64,000 nt of DNA from Streptomyces cylindrosporus (GCF_022698165.1 NZ_JALDAY010000007.1:186001-250000); one strand, 5' to 3'. Positions 32,119 to 40,464 are shown, counted from the stretch's first letter. Notes: generated by a model not told the origin, from the letters alone. Numbers and translations: made by a program.

Positions 32119-33281
32119 GGGACATGGACGTCACCTCGCCGAAGACACCACGGGCCGACGCGGCCCTCCTCGGCTTCGCCCGTGCGCTGCGGGCCGCCGG
32201 GGTCGACGCGAGTGCCGAGCGGGTGTACGCCTTCCTGCGGGCCGTCGGCGAGCTGCGGCCCGGGATGCGGGCGGACGTGTACTGGGCGGGGCGGCTGACG
32301 CTGTGCGGTGGGCGGGACGATCTGGAGCGGTACGAGCGGGTGTTCGCCGCCTGTTTCGACGGCAGCGCGCCCGACGGGCGTACGACGGCGACGGCTCCGC
32401 CGCCTCGGCCGCGCCTCGTCGTCAGGGACGGCCCGGTACCGCGCGGCCCAGCCCGGCCGGAACACGCCCCCGCCCCGCCCGCCGCCTCCCTCGCCAGCTC
32501 GGCGGAGGTGCTGCGCCACCGCGACGTCGCCGAGCTGGACTCCGCCGACCGGGAGCAACTGCGGCGTCTGCTGGCCGCGTTCGCCCTGCGGGGCGAGACG
32601 CGCCGCACCGCGCGGCGGCGGCCCGCCCGGCGCGGGCAGGTCGATCCGCGCCGGACGGTACGGGAGTTGCTGCGGCGCGGCGGGGAACCGGCGCGGCTGC
32701 GGCGGCACGCCCGGACGGACCGGCCACGGCGGGTGGTCCTGCTCGTCGACATCAGCGGTTCGATGGCTCCGTACGCCGACGCGCTGCTGCGATTCGCGCA
32801 CGCGGCCTCCCGTGGGAGCCGCGCCGAGGTGTTCACGATCGGCACCCGGCTGACCCGCGTGACCCGCGAACTGACGCACCGCGACCCCGACCTGGCGATG
32901 ACCGCGCTCGCCGCGGCGGTGCCCGACTGGCGCGGCGGCACCCGACTCGGGGAGCTGCTGCGGGAGTTCCTGGACCGCTGGGGCCAGCGGGGCATGGCGC
33001 GCGGCGCGGTCGTGGTGCTGCTGTCGGACGGCTGGGAGCGCGGCGACCCGGAGCTGCTCGGCGCCCAGATGCGCCGTCTGCACCGGCTCGCGCACCGGGT
33101 GATCTGGGCCAACCCCCGCAAGGCGCGGCCCGGTTACGCGCCGCTGGCGGCCGGGATGGCGGCGGCGCTGCCGAGTGTGGACGCGTTCGTCGAGGGACAC
33201 AGCCTGGCGGCGCTGGAGCGGTTGGCGGCCGTGGTCGCGGGGGCCGAGCCGGGTCTCGTGGAAGGAGCGGAACGTGCGTGA
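32115..33281 (+). CDS. coxE: VWA domain protein (CoxE-like)
   Basis: Product of 388 residues. A helical N-terminal region (LLGFARALRAAGVDASAERVYAFLRAVGEL) and a Pro/Arg-rich linker precede a C-terminal von Willebrand A domain with the metal-ion site DISGSM, then GGTRLGELLREF and VVLLSDGWERGDPELL. CoxE works with the CoxD ATPase in maturing the hydroxylase active site. GTG 32115 overlaps the coxD stop as GTGA; ATG 32124 is an alternative. The 3-prime end overlaps the XdhC-like gene by 8 bp. Confidence 0.92.
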   Translation: MRDMDVTSPKTPRADAALLGFARALRAAGVDASAERVYAFLRAVGELRPGMRADVYWAGRLTLCGGRDDLERYERVFAACFDGSAPDGRTTATAPPPRPRLVVRDGPVPRGPARPEHAPAPPAASLASSAEVLRHRDVAELDSADREQLRRLLAAFALRGETRRTARRRPARRGQVDPRRTVRELLRRGGEPARLRRHARTDRPRRVVLLVDISGSMAPYADALLRFAHAASRGSRAEVFTIGTRLTRVTRELTHRDPDLAMTALAAAVPDWRGGTRLGELLREFLDRWGQRGMARGAVVVLLSDGWERGDPELLGAQMRRLHRLAHRVIWANPRKARPGYAPLAAGMAAALPSVDAFVEGHSLAALERLAAVVAGAEPGLVEGAERA

Positions 33282-34374
33282 GATTCTGCCGACGCTGGCC
33301 CAGTGGTACGCGGCCGAGGTCCCGTTCGGCCTGGCGACGGTCGTCGGCGTGAGCCGCAGCGCACCGCGCGACCCCGGCGCCGCCATGGCCGTCGGGCCCG
33401 GCGACGAGGCGGTGGGGAGCGTGTCCGGGGGCTGTGTCGAGGGCGCGGTGTTCGAGCTGGCCAAGGAGGTCGTGGACAGCGGCGAGGCCCGTCTGGAGAC
33501 CTTCGGGTACAGCGACGAGGACGCCTTCGCGGTCGGCCTGACCTGCGGCGGCGAGATCACCTTGCTGGTCCGCCCGGTGACGCGGGAGACCGACCCCGGA
33601 TTCGCCGAGGTCGCGGAGTCGGTCGCGGCGGGCCGCCCGGTGACCGTGGCCACGGTGACCGACGGGCCCGCGTCGATCGGGGCCACCCTCGCCGTCTGGC
33701 CGGACAAGGTCGTCGGCACGCTCGGCACGACCGGCCTGGACGTCGCCGTCACCGCCGACGCGCGCGGCGAACTCGCCCTGGGGGCAACCGGGTTGCGCCA
33801 CTACGGCCCGCGCGGCGAGCGCCGCGAGGACACCGTCACCGTCTTCCTGCACTCCTTCGCGCCGCCCCCGCGGATGCTGGTCTTCGGCGCCATTGACTAC
33901 GCGGCCGCCGTCGCCCGCATCGGCAGCTTCCTCGGCTACCGGGTCACCGTGTGCGACGCCCGCCCGGTGTTCGCCACGCCCAAGCGCTTCCCGGACGCCG
34001 TCGAGGTGGTCGTCGACTGGCCCCACCGCTACCTCCACGGCACGGACACCGACGAGCGCACGGTGATCTGCGTCCTCACCCACGACCCCAAGTTCGACGT
34101 GCCGCTGCTTGAGGAGGCGCTGCGCCGGCCGGCCGCGTACATCGGGGCGATGGGCAGCCGCCGTACCCACGACGACCGTATGAAACGCCTGGTCGACGCC
34201 GGGCTCACCGACGCCGAGCTGGCCCGGCTGCGCTCCCCCGTCGGCCTCGACCTCGGGGCTCGTACGCCCGAGGAGGTCGCCGTGTCCGTCGCCGCCGAGA
34301 TCGTCGCGCTGCGCTGGGGCGGCAGCGGCACACCGCTCGCGGCCACGGCCGGGGCCATCCATCCGTCGACGTGA
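33274..34374 (+). CDS. XdhC/CoxF family maturation protein
   Basis: Product of 366 residues. The N-terminal XdhC domain includes VPFGLATVVGVSRSAPRDPGAAMAVGP and GSVSGGCVEGAVFELA, with CVE and the later LTCGGEITLLVRP cysteines. The C-terminal Rossmann domain is MLVFGAIDYAAAVARIGSFLGYRVTVCDAR followed by AYIGAMGSRRTHDDRM. These proteins bind molybdenum cofactor and deliver or sulfurate it for insertion. The GAIDYAA variant in place of GAGHxA resembles CoxF of CO dehydrogenase operons. GTG 33274 follows GAAGGAG and lies inside coxE. Confidence 0.93.
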   Translation: MREILPTLAQWYAAEVPFGLATVVGVSRSAPRDPGAAMAVGPGDEAVGSVSGGCVEGAVFELAKEVVDSGEARLETFGYSDEDAFAVGLTCGGEITLLVRPVTRETDPGFAEVAESVAAGRPVTVATVTDGPASIGATLAVWPDKVVGTLGTTGLDVAVTADARGELALGATGLRHYGPRGERREDTVTVFLHSFAPPPRMLVFGAIDYAAAVARIGSFLGYRVTVCDARPVFATPKRFPDAVEVVVDWPHRYLHGTDTDERTVICVLTHDPKFDVPLLEEALRRPAAYIGAMGSRRTHDDRMKRLVDAGLTDAELARLRSPVGLDLGARTPEEVAVSVAAEIVALRWGGSGTPLAATAGAIHPST

Positions 34375-34392
34375 CGCCCGTTGGAGGAAGTC

Positions 34393-35031
34393 ATGGAACT
34401 GCACCACGAGTTCACCGTCCCGGTCCCGGTCGACGAAGCCTGGCGCACGCTCCTCGACATCGAGCGGGTGGCGCCCTGCATGCCCGGGGCGGCCGTCGAG
34501 GAGTACGACGGCAAGACCGTCACCGGCTCCGTGAAGGTCAAGGTCGGCCCGATCACCGTGACCTACAAGGGCACCGCCGTCTTCGAGGAGCAGGACGAGT
34601 CGGCGCACCGCGTGGTGCTGATCGCGAGCGGCCGGGAGACCCGCGGCCAGGGCACCGCGCGCGCCACGGTGACCGGCACGCTGTCCGGGCAGGACGGCGG
34701 TACGGCGGTGTCGGTGCGCACCGATCTGACGGTCACCGGGCGTCCGGCGCAGTTCGGGCGCGGGGTGATGGCGGAGGTGGGCGACCGCCTCGTCGGCCAG
34801 TTCGCACAGTGCCTCGCGGAACGGATCACCGAGCCGGCCGAGCCGGAGGCGGACGAGCGGGAGCAGGAGCAGGGACCGCACGAGCAGGAGCAGCGGCCGG
34901 AGGAGCCCGAGCCCCTCGACCTGCTCCGCACCGCGGGGGTGCCGGTGGCCAAACGGGCGGCCGTGGGCGTGGCAGGTGTGGTTCTGGTGGCGGTGGTGTT
35001 CGCTCGGATACGGCGTCGGCGGCGGCACTGA
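34393..35031 (+). CDS. coxG: CoxG-like SRPBCC protein with C-terminal membrane helix
   Basis: Product of 212 residues. Residues 1-145 form a START-like/SRPBCC domain of the CoxG type (HHEFTVPVPVDEAWRTLLDIERVAPCMPGA.V, GSVKVKVGPITVTYKGTAVFEE, GRPAQFGRGVMAEVGDRLVGQFAQCL). A Glu/Gln-rich charged linker follows, and a membrane helix near residues 190-207 (AAVGVAGVVLVAVVFARI) ends in a cluster of arginines. CoxG is thought to tether CO dehydrogenase to the membrane. ATG 34393 has GGAGGAAG upstream. It is the last gene of the operon. Confidence 0.92.
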   Translation: MELHHEFTVPVPVDEAWRTLLDIERVAPCMPGAAVEEYDGKTVTGSVKVKVGPITVTYKGTAVFEEQDESAHRVVLIASGRETRGQGTARATVTGTLSGQDGGTAVSVRTDLTVTGRPAQFGRGVMAEVGDRLVGQFAQCLAERITEPAEPEADEREQEQGPHEQEQRPEEPEPLDLLRTAGVPVAKRAAVGVAGVVLVAVVFARIRRRRRH

Positions 35032-35122
35032 GCCTGCCTTCGAACTCCCCCGAACCGGGATGTGTGAGCCGCCCTCCAGAGGGGTAGTCGCGGCACAAAG
35101 CACCTCTGTGGGAAGGAGGTCC

Positions 35123-35167
35123 GTGACAGCGCACACACACTCGCAGCGCCCGGGCCGCTTCCCTTAG
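35123..35167 (+). CDS. Candidate short leader-type reading frame
   Basis: A 14-codon frame starting at GTG, preceded by a full-strength GGAAGGAGGT ribosome site and followed at once by the 11-bp hairpin at 35150-35182, whose left arm lies in its last codons. The layout is like a leader peptide and attenuator, but the next plus-strand gene is more than 2 kb away, so nothing is obviously regulated. It may be chance. Confidence 0.25.
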   Translation: MTAHTHSQRPGRFP

Positions 35168-35182
35168 TCCGAAGCGGCCCGG
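35150..35182. terminator. Strong hairpin terminator between the cox operon and MFS gene
   Basis: Perfect 11-bp inverted repeat CCGGGCCGCTT / AAGCGGCCCGG with an 11-nt loop, between convergent coxG and the DHA2 exporter gene. Confidence 0.85.
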
Positions 35183-35205
35183 ATCTTGCCCTCGCGCCGA
35201 TCGGA

Positions 35206-36633
35206 TCACCTCTCGCCGCCCGGGAACAGCATCCCGGGCAACAGGACCAGCGCCAGCACGGCGGCCGCCGCGTAGAGACCGGCCGCTCCCAGTGCGACGG
35301 CGTGGAATCCCCGTACGAAACGCGTCCCGTCGGCGGGCTGCCCGGCGATCGCGCCGGCCACCGCGATGCCTATCGCGCCACCGGTCTGACGTGCGGTGTT
35401 GTTCGTCGCGGAGGCCAGCCCGGCGCGCTCGGCGGGCACCGCCTCGATGGCCGCGGCGACGACGGCCGGGGTCAGCAGGCCCATGCCGGTGCCCCACAGC
35501 AGGAACGCGGGCAGCAGCACCGGGTACGGCGAGTGCGCTCCGGCGCGGACCAGCAGCGCGAGACCGGCGGTGGCGAGGAGCAGTCCGGCGGCGGCCGGCA
35601 GTCGGGCGCCGATCCGGCTGGTGACACGGCCGCCGAAGGGCGCGATGACCGCCAGCGGGGCGAACAGCGGGACGACCGCCAGGCCCGCGAGCAGCGCCGA
35701 GCGGTGCTGGACCGACTGCAGGAACAGCATCAGCACGAAGAGGGTGCCGAGGGTGCCCAGGTTCATGATCCCGGCCGTCACGTTCGCCGCGTCGAAGGCG
35801 GGTCGGCGCAGCAGCGACACCGGCAGCATCGCGTCGTCGCCGCGCCGGAGTTCGGCCAGGGCCAGCGCGGGCACGGCGAGGACCGCGACCAGGACGGCCA
35901 CCAGCACCCGCGGGCTGCCCGCGCCCTCGCGTCCGCCCTCGATGAAGGCGTACGTCGTGGCCAGCAGGAGCAGGCTGCCGAGGAGCACGCCGGGCAGGTC
36001 GAGGCGGCGGGCCTGTTCCTCGCGGCTCTCCCGCACGATCGCGGCGGCCCACACCAGGGCCACCAGCACGATCGGCACGTTGAGCAGGAAGATCGCCCGC
36101 CAGCCGAAGGCCTCGGTGAGGGCGCCGCCGAGCAGCGGGCCTGCGGGCAGGGCCAGGCTGCCGATGCCCGCCCAGACGCCGATCGCCCGCGCGCGGGCCG
36201 CGTCGTCGGGGAAGGCCCGGCTGATGATGGCCAGCGTGCCGGGCAGCAGCAGCGCCGCGCCCACGCCCTGCGCCACCCGCGCGGCGACCAGCACCGGGAT
36301 CCCGGGAGCCAGCCCGCAGGCGAGCGAGGCGGCCCCGAACACGGCGAGACCGCCGAGCACCACACGCCGGTGCCCGTAGAGGTCACCGGCCGTGCCGCTG
36401 GTCAGCATGAGGGAGGCGAGGGCGAGGGCGTAGCCGTCGACGACCCACTGCAGGCCGCCGACGTCGGCGCCCAGGCCCGAACCGATCGCGGGCAGCGCGA
36501 CGTTGACGATGGTGACGTCGAGCAGCACCAGGAAGTACCCGGCGCACATGACGACGAGGACGGTGCGCGGCGAACCCGCGTGCCGGGCGGGATCCACCGC
36601 GCGCCTCAGGAGCGTTACCGGTGTATCAGCCAT
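35206..36633 (-). CDS. DHA2-type MFS drug exporter
   Basis: Product of 475 residues with fourteen predicted membrane helices. Motif D1 LDVTIVNVALPAI, motif A GDLYGHRRVVLGGLAVF and motif C region GSLALPAGPLLGGALTEAFGWRAIFLLNVPI place it in the proton-coupled 14-helix drug:H+ antiporter group. C-terminal ATNNTARQTGGAIGIAVAGAI is typical. The substrate is unknown. Its ribosome site (GGGA) lies within a hairpin at 36638-36658 that separates it from the upstream phosphoesterase gene. Confidence 0.93.
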   Translation of the reverse strand: MADTPVTLLRRAVDPARHAGSPRTVLVVMCAGYFLVLLDVTIVNVALPAIGSGLGADVGGLQWVVDGYALALASLMLTSGTAGDLYGHRRVVLGGLAVFGAASLACGLAPGIPVLVAARVAQGVGAALLLPGTLAIISRAFPDDAARARAIGVWAGIGSLALPAGPLLGGALTEAFGWRAIFLLNVPIVLVALVWAAAIVRESREEQARRLDLPGVLLGSLLLLATTYAFIEGGREGAGSPRVLVAVLVAVLAVPALALAELRRGDDAMLPVSLLRRPAFDAANVTAGIMNLGTLGTLFVLMLFLQSVQHRSALLAGLAVVPLFAPLAVIAPFGGRVTSRIGARLPAAAGLLLATAGLALLVRAGAHSPYPVLLPAFLLWGTGMGLLTPAVVAAAIEAVPAERAGLASATNNTARQTGGAIGIAVAGAIAGQPADGTRFVRGFHAVALGAAGLYAAAAVLALVLLPGMLFPGGER

Positions 36634-36637
36634 GTTC

Positions 36638-36658
36638 CCGGCGAGTGCCCCTCGCCGG
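36638..36658 (-). terminator. Hairpin between phosphoesterase and MFS genes
   Basis: CCGGCGAG-TGCCC-CTCGCCGG, a perfect 8-bp stem, 17 bp past the phosphoesterase stop and reaching the ribosome site of the MFS gene. It may terminate, or reduce translation of the exporter. Confidence 0.55.
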
Positions 36659-36675
36659 TGCGCCGAAACCGGCGG

Positions 36676-37176
36676 CTATCGCGCAGGCAGCCGGTGCAGC
36701 TCCACGTCCGTGAGCCGGCCGTCGGCCGCGGTGGCGGTCAGGTAGGTGCAGTGGGGCTGGCGCCGGCGGTCGGTCGGTGAGCCGGGGTTGAGCAGCCGCA
36801 GACCGCCGGGGGCGGTGGTGTCCCACGGGATGTGGCTGTGCCCGAAGACCAGGACGTCCAGGTCGGGGAAGCGTGCCGCACAGCGCGCCTCGCGGCCCTG
36901 CGCGGCGCCGGTCTCGTGCACGACGCCGAAGCGCAGGCCGCCGATCTCGGCGTACGCCACCTCGGGCAGCCGCTCGCGCAGCGCGGGCCCGTCGTTGTTG
37001 CCGTACACCGCGACAAGTCGGCGGCTGCGGCCCTCCAGCAGGTCGAGGGTGTCCGTGTCGACCCAGTCCCCGGCGTGGAACACGACGTCGGCGCGCGGGA
37101 GTTCGGCGAGGAGCTGCTCCGGCAGCCGCTTGGCGCGCTTGGGGAGATGGGTGTCGGACATCAGGAGCAGGCGCAC
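36676..37176 (-). CDS. Metallophosphoesterase, YfcE-like
   Basis: Product of 166 residues, a calcineurin-like phosphoesterase of the small YfcE/MJ0936 type. Metal ligands are in LMSDTHL (DxH), VFHAGDWVD (GD), VYGNNDG (GNxD), VVHETG and VFGHSHIP (GHxH). Such enzymes hydrolyse phosphodiesters; the substrate is unknown. The gene starts at GTG 37176 with no strong ribosome site. It is divergent from the MarR/isochorismatase unit. Confidence 0.92.
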   Translation of the reverse strand: MRLLLMSDTHLPKRAKRLPEQLLAELPRADVVFHAGDWVDTDTLDLLEGRSRRLVAVYGNNDGPALRERLPEVAYAEIGGLRFGVVHETGAAQGREARCAARFPDLDVLVFGHSHIPWDTTAPGGLRLLNPGSPTDRRRQPHCTYLTATAADGRLTDVELHRLPAR

Positions 37177-37223
37177 GGGGCCAGCCTAGAGGCGCGTCCG
37201 GCGTTGCGGCGATCTACAGCTGG

Positions 37224-37248
37224 GACTGTTCAGTCTGGACTGGACAGT
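37224..37248. promoter_or_regulatory. Nested palindromes: likely MarR operator
   Basis: Three overlapping dyads in 25 bp: GACTG-TT-CAGTC (37224-37235), CAGTC-TG-GACTG (37231-37242) and ACTG-GA-CAGT (37239-37248). They sit in the divergent region just before the MarR gene and overlap its -35 element. Confidence 0.7.
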
Positions 37249-37269
37249 TTCGGTTGACGGTTTTACGGT
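37241..37269 (+). promoter_or_regulatory. Promoter of the MarR gene, probably leaderless
   Basis: TGGACA (37241-37246), a 17-bp spacer and TACGGT (37264-37269). Transcription would start about 7 bases on, at the ATG 37276 itself, and no ribosome site precedes that ATG, so the mRNA is probably leaderless. Confidence 0.55.
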
Positions 37270-37275
37270 GTCGTC

Positions 37276-37737
37276 ATGGACGTACAGCCCGTCGGCCCTT
37301 CCGAGGGCATCACCGAGTCCGCCACGCGTGCCGCGCGGGACCTGCGGGTGGTGTTCAGCCGGCTGCGCCGCCGGATCCGAGAGGTCGCCGAGGACGACGA
37401 GCTCACTCCGCCGCAGGTCTCCGCGCTCACCCTGGTGGCCAAGCACGGCGCCGCCACGGCGAGCGCGCTGGCCACCGCGGAGGGAGTACGCCCGCAGTCG
37501 ATGGCGACGACGCTCGCCGCCCTCGACCGCCAGGGGCTCATCCGCCGCAGCCCCGACCCGGACGACGGCCGCCGCCAGCTGGTCACCCTCACCGAGGCCG
37601 GACGCCTGCGGGTCGAGGGGGACCGGCAGGCCCGCGAGGAGTGGCTCGCGCGGGCCCTGCAGGACCGCTTCACGGAGGCGGAGCGGCGGACGGTCCTGGA
37701 GGGGCTGGCACTGCTGGAGCGGCTGACCGGGCCGTGA
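37276..37737 (+). CDS. MarR family transcriptional regulator
   Basis: Product of 153 residues. The winged helix-turn-helix is LTPPQVSALTLVAKHGAATASALATAEGVRPQSMATTLAALDRQGLIRRSPDPDDGRRQLVTLTEAGRL, with SMATTLAALDRQGLI as the recognition region and DDGRRQLVTLTEAG as wing. The ATG has no upstream ribosome site and a promoter-like element ends 6 bp before it. It is probably autoregulated through the nested palindromes and cotranscribed with the isochorismatase-type gene 64 bp downstream. Confidence 0.92.
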   Translation: MDVQPVGPSEGITESATRAARDLRVVFSRLRRRIREVAEDDELTPPQVSALTLVAKHGAATASALATAEGVRPQSMATTLAALDRQGLIRRSPDPDDGRRQLVTLTEAGRLRVEGDRQAREEWLARALQDRFTEAERRTVLEGLALLERLTGP

Positions 37738-37801
37738 CACCGGGACCCCCTCACATCTCGCCCGGCACACTCGTAACTCTCTCGAAAGGCCCCGCTCTCT
37801 C

Positions 37802-38386
37802 ATGACCGTCACCGCTCTCGACCCGCGCACCGCCCTCGTGGTGATCGACCTTCAGGCCGGCATCGTCGGAGCCCCCACCCAGCCGTACACCGGCGCCGAA
37901 GTGGTGGCCCGTACGGCTCGGCTCGCCGACGCGTTCCGCGCCCACGACCTGCCCGTCGTGCTGGTCCGGGTCTCCTTCGCCGCCGACGGCGCGGACGTCG
38001 TGCCCGGGCGGACCGAGGCGGCGCCCCGCGCCGGCGCCCGGCCCGCGGGCTGGGACGAGATCGTGGGCGAACTGGCCGGTCACCCCGGGGACATCACCGT
38101 CACCAAGCGCAACTGGGGCGCCTTCCACGGCACCGACCTCGACGTGCAGCTGCGCCGCCGCGGTGTCACCCAGATCGTGCTGACCGGCATCGCCACCAGC
38201 ATCGGAGTGGAGTCCACCGCGCGCGCCGCCCACGAGCACGGCTATCACGTCACTCTGGCCACGGACGCCATGAGCGACATGAGCCCGGAGGCCCATCGCG
38301 GCAGCGTGGAGCGCATCTTCCCCCGCCTGGGCGAGACCGGCAGCACGGACGAGATCCTTCAACTCCTCGCAAAGACGCACGGCTGA
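37802..38386 (+). CDS. Isochorismatase-family hydrolase lacking the nucleophile Cys
   Basis: Product of 194 residues with the isochorismatase-like fold: catalytic Asp in LVVIDLQAGIV, Lys in TVTKRNWGAFHGTDLD, and the cis-peptide region VLTGIATSIGVESTARAAHEHGYHVTLATDAMSD. In cysteine hydrolases of the family (nicotinamidase, N-carbamoylsarcosine amidase) the motif reads xCVxxTA; here a Gly (SIGVEST) replaces the Cys, as in true isochorismatases. So a thioester-forming amidase mechanism is unlikely. GAAAGG precedes the ATG. It is probably regulated by the MarR protein upstream. Substrate unknown. Confidence 0.9.
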   Translation: MTVTALDPRTALVVIDLQAGIVGAPTQPYTGAEVVARTARLADAFRAHDLPVVLVRVSFAADGADVVPGRTEAAPRAGARPAGWDEIVGELAGHPGDITVTKRNWGAFHGTDLDVQLRRRGVTQIVLTGIATSIGVESTARAAHEHGYHVTLATDAMSDMSPEAHRGSVERIFPRLGETGSTDEILQLLAKTHG

Positions 38387-38422
38387 GCGCGACCCGAAAG
38401 GGATCAAACAGACAGGGGAAGG

Positions 38423-38451
38423 TGGGACAAAGCCCCCGGCCGGGATAGCAT
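38423..38451 (+). promoter_or_regulatory. Possible promoter of the GT2/rmlC operon
   Basis: TGGGAC (38423-38428), a 17-bp spacer and TAGCAT (38446-38451), about 55 bp before the glycosyltransferase ATG. The match to the -35 consensus is partial. Confidence 0.4.
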
Positions 38452-38505
38452 CTGGCCACCGCACCACATCACACGGCGAGCGAACCGAGGGGGCTCGGAA
38501 GCCCG

Positions 38506-40461
38506 ATGCCGGTCAAGGTCAGCGTCATCGTCCCGGTCTACAACCCGGGGCCCTACATCGAGGACTGCATCGCCTCGCTGCTCAAGCAGTCCCTGCCTCC
38601 GGACGAGTACGAGGTCATCTTCGTCGACGACGGTTCCACCGACCAGACCCCGGCCCGGCTCGACGAGCTCGCCGCCAAGGAACCCCGGGTCCGGGTGATC
38701 CACCAGGAGAACTCCGGCTGGTCCGGCAAGCCGCGCAACGTCGGCATCGCCGCCGCCCGGGGCGAGTTCGTCATGTTCGTCGACAACGACGACTCGCTCG
38801 GCGAAGAGGCCCTGGAGCGGATGTACGGCTACGGGGTGGCCAACGGCGCCGACGTGATCGTCGGCAAGATGGCGGGCAAGGGCCGCTCGGTGCCGGTGGA
38901 GCTGTTCCGCCAGAACCGCCCGCGCGCCTCCGTCGAGAACGCCCCGCTCATCGACAGCCTCACCCCGCACAAGATGTTCCGCAAGGCGTTCCTCGACGAG
39001 ACCGGCCTGCGCTTCCCGGAGGGCAGGCGGCGGCTGGAGGACCACGTCTTCGTGGTGGAGGCGTATCTGCGCGCCGCCAACGTCTCCGTGATCGGCGACT
39101 ACGTCTGCTACTACCACATCCGGCGCGACGACGAAGCGAACGCGGGCATCCAGCAGTTCGAACCGGCCGGCTACTTCAAGAACCTGCGCGAGGCCCTCGA
39201 CGTCGTCGAGGAGTACACCGAGCCGGGCGCCGTCCGCGACAGCCTGCACCGGCGCTGGCTGCGGGTCGAGATGGTGGAGCGGCTGCGCGGCAAGAGATTC
39301 CTGAGGATGCCGGACGACTACCGGCGCAAGCTGTTCCAGGAGATCCACCACATCACCGCCGAGCGCTTCGGCCCCGCTGTCGCCGCCGGTCTCCAGCCGA
39401 CCCAGCAGGTGGTCGCCGCGCTGATCGCCGCCGACCGGTACGAGGACGTCGTCGCGTTCGCCGAATGGGAGGCCGGGCTCACCCTCAAGGCCGCGCCCGG
39501 GAGCCTGCGGTGGCACGACGGCGCGCTGCGCGTCGAGCTGGCCGCGGAGTTCACCGCGGGCGGCGCGCCGCTCACCTTCCCCGGCAGCGGGGTGCGCGCA
39601 CCGCTGGGCGGCCCGCCGCCGAACGTCGCCGAGGCAGAAGCCTGGGTGGCCTCCGACACCGTCGCCCAGTTCGGCAGGGCCGCTCTGGACCTGCTGGTGC
39701 GGGAACGCTCCACCGGGGCCCAGTACTTCCAGCCGGTCGAGGTCACCCGGGAGATCGTGCCGGTCGAGGACAGCGGGAAGGTCCGGCTGGTGCTGCGCGC
39801 CACGGCCACCGTCGACCCGGCCCGCGCGATCGACGGGGGTCCGCTGCACTCCGGGCTGTGGGACACCTACGCCCGCGTGCGGCTGGGGGGCTGGAGCAAG
39901 GAGACCCGCATCGGGCCCGGCCCGCGCAAGGCACGCGCCGCCACGTCCGCCGCGGTGGTGGCCGGCCGGGTGGTGCTGCCGTACTGGACCGACCAGCACG
40001 GCCACCTGTCCCTGGACGTCGACCGCGCGAGCAAGCGCCTCGGCCTGAGCCGCCTCGACCCCGAGCAGGTCAGCGTCTCCGGCGGCCGGCTGCGCGCGCC
40101 CCTGCCGCTGCACGTCCCCGGCGACACCGCCGTGGCGCTGCGGCTGACCTCGCCGGACCGTTCGGTGGACACGCCCGCCACGCTCGCCCCGGCCGGTGAC
40201 GGGGCGGTGCTGGAGGCCGCCCTGCCCGCCGGTGAGCTGAGCGGCGCGACCTGGCGGACCGCCCTGTGCGCGGCCCCGGACGCCGCCGAGCCGCGCTTCC
40301 TGCCGCTGCCGCTGTCCCTGCGCGCGGACGCCAACCAGGTGAAGGTGGTGCGGACTCCCCGGCCGTCGTTCGTGCAGCGGCTGGTCCGGCTGACCCGGCG
40401 GACGCTCGCCGCCGTCCTGGGACGGCGTACGGCGTCCCGTGCCAAGGCCCGAAAGGTGTGA
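38506..40461 (+). CDS. GT2 glycosyltransferase with long C-terminal domain
   Basis: Product of 651 residues. Residues 1-220 form a GT-A domain (VSVIVPVYNPGPYIEDCIASLLKQSL, EVIFVDDGSTDQTP, MFVDNDDSLGEEALERM with the metal-binding DxD-like site, and RRLEDHVFVVEAYL with the catalytic acidic pair). About 220-340 is helical (LHRRWLRVEMVERLRGKRFL). Residues 340-620 are beta-rich and resemble the extra domains of teichoic-acid-type glycosyltransferases. The C terminus is basic (RLTRRTLAAVLGRRTASRAKARK). It likely adds sugars to a cell-wall polymer; the adjacent dTDP-rhamnose genes hint at a rhamnosyl substrate. Confidence 0.9.
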   Translation: MPVKVSVIVPVYNPGPYIEDCIASLLKQSLPPDEYEVIFVDDGSTDQTPARLDELAAKEPRVRVIHQENSGWSGKPRNVGIAAARGEFVMFVDNDDSLGEEALERMYGYGVANGADVIVGKMAGKGRSVPVELFRQNRPRASVENAPLIDSLTPHKMFRKAFLDETGLRFPEGRRRLEDHVFVVEAYLRAANVSVIGDYVCYYHIRRDDEANAGIQQFEPAGYFKNLREALDVVEEYTEPGAVRDSLHRRWLRVEMVERLRGKRFLRMPDDYRRKLFQEIHHITAERFGPAVAAGLQPTQQVVAALIAADRYEDVVAFAEWEAGLTLKAAPGSLRWHDGALRVELAAEFTAGGAPLTFPGSGVRAPLGGPPPNVAEAEAWVASDTVAQFGRAALDLLVRERSTGAQYFQPVEVTREIVPVEDSGKVRLVLRATATVDPARAIDGGPLHSGLWDTYARVRLGGWSKETRIGPGPRKARAATSAAVVAGRVVLPYWTDQHGHLSLDVDRASKRLGLSRLDPEQVSVSGGRLRAPLPLHVPGDTAVALRLTSPDRSVDTPATLAPAGDGAVLEAALPAGELSGATWRTALCAAPDAAEPRFLPLPLSLRADANQVKVVRTPRPSFVQRLVRLTRRTLAAVLGRRTASRAKARKV

Positions 40462-40464
40462 GAG

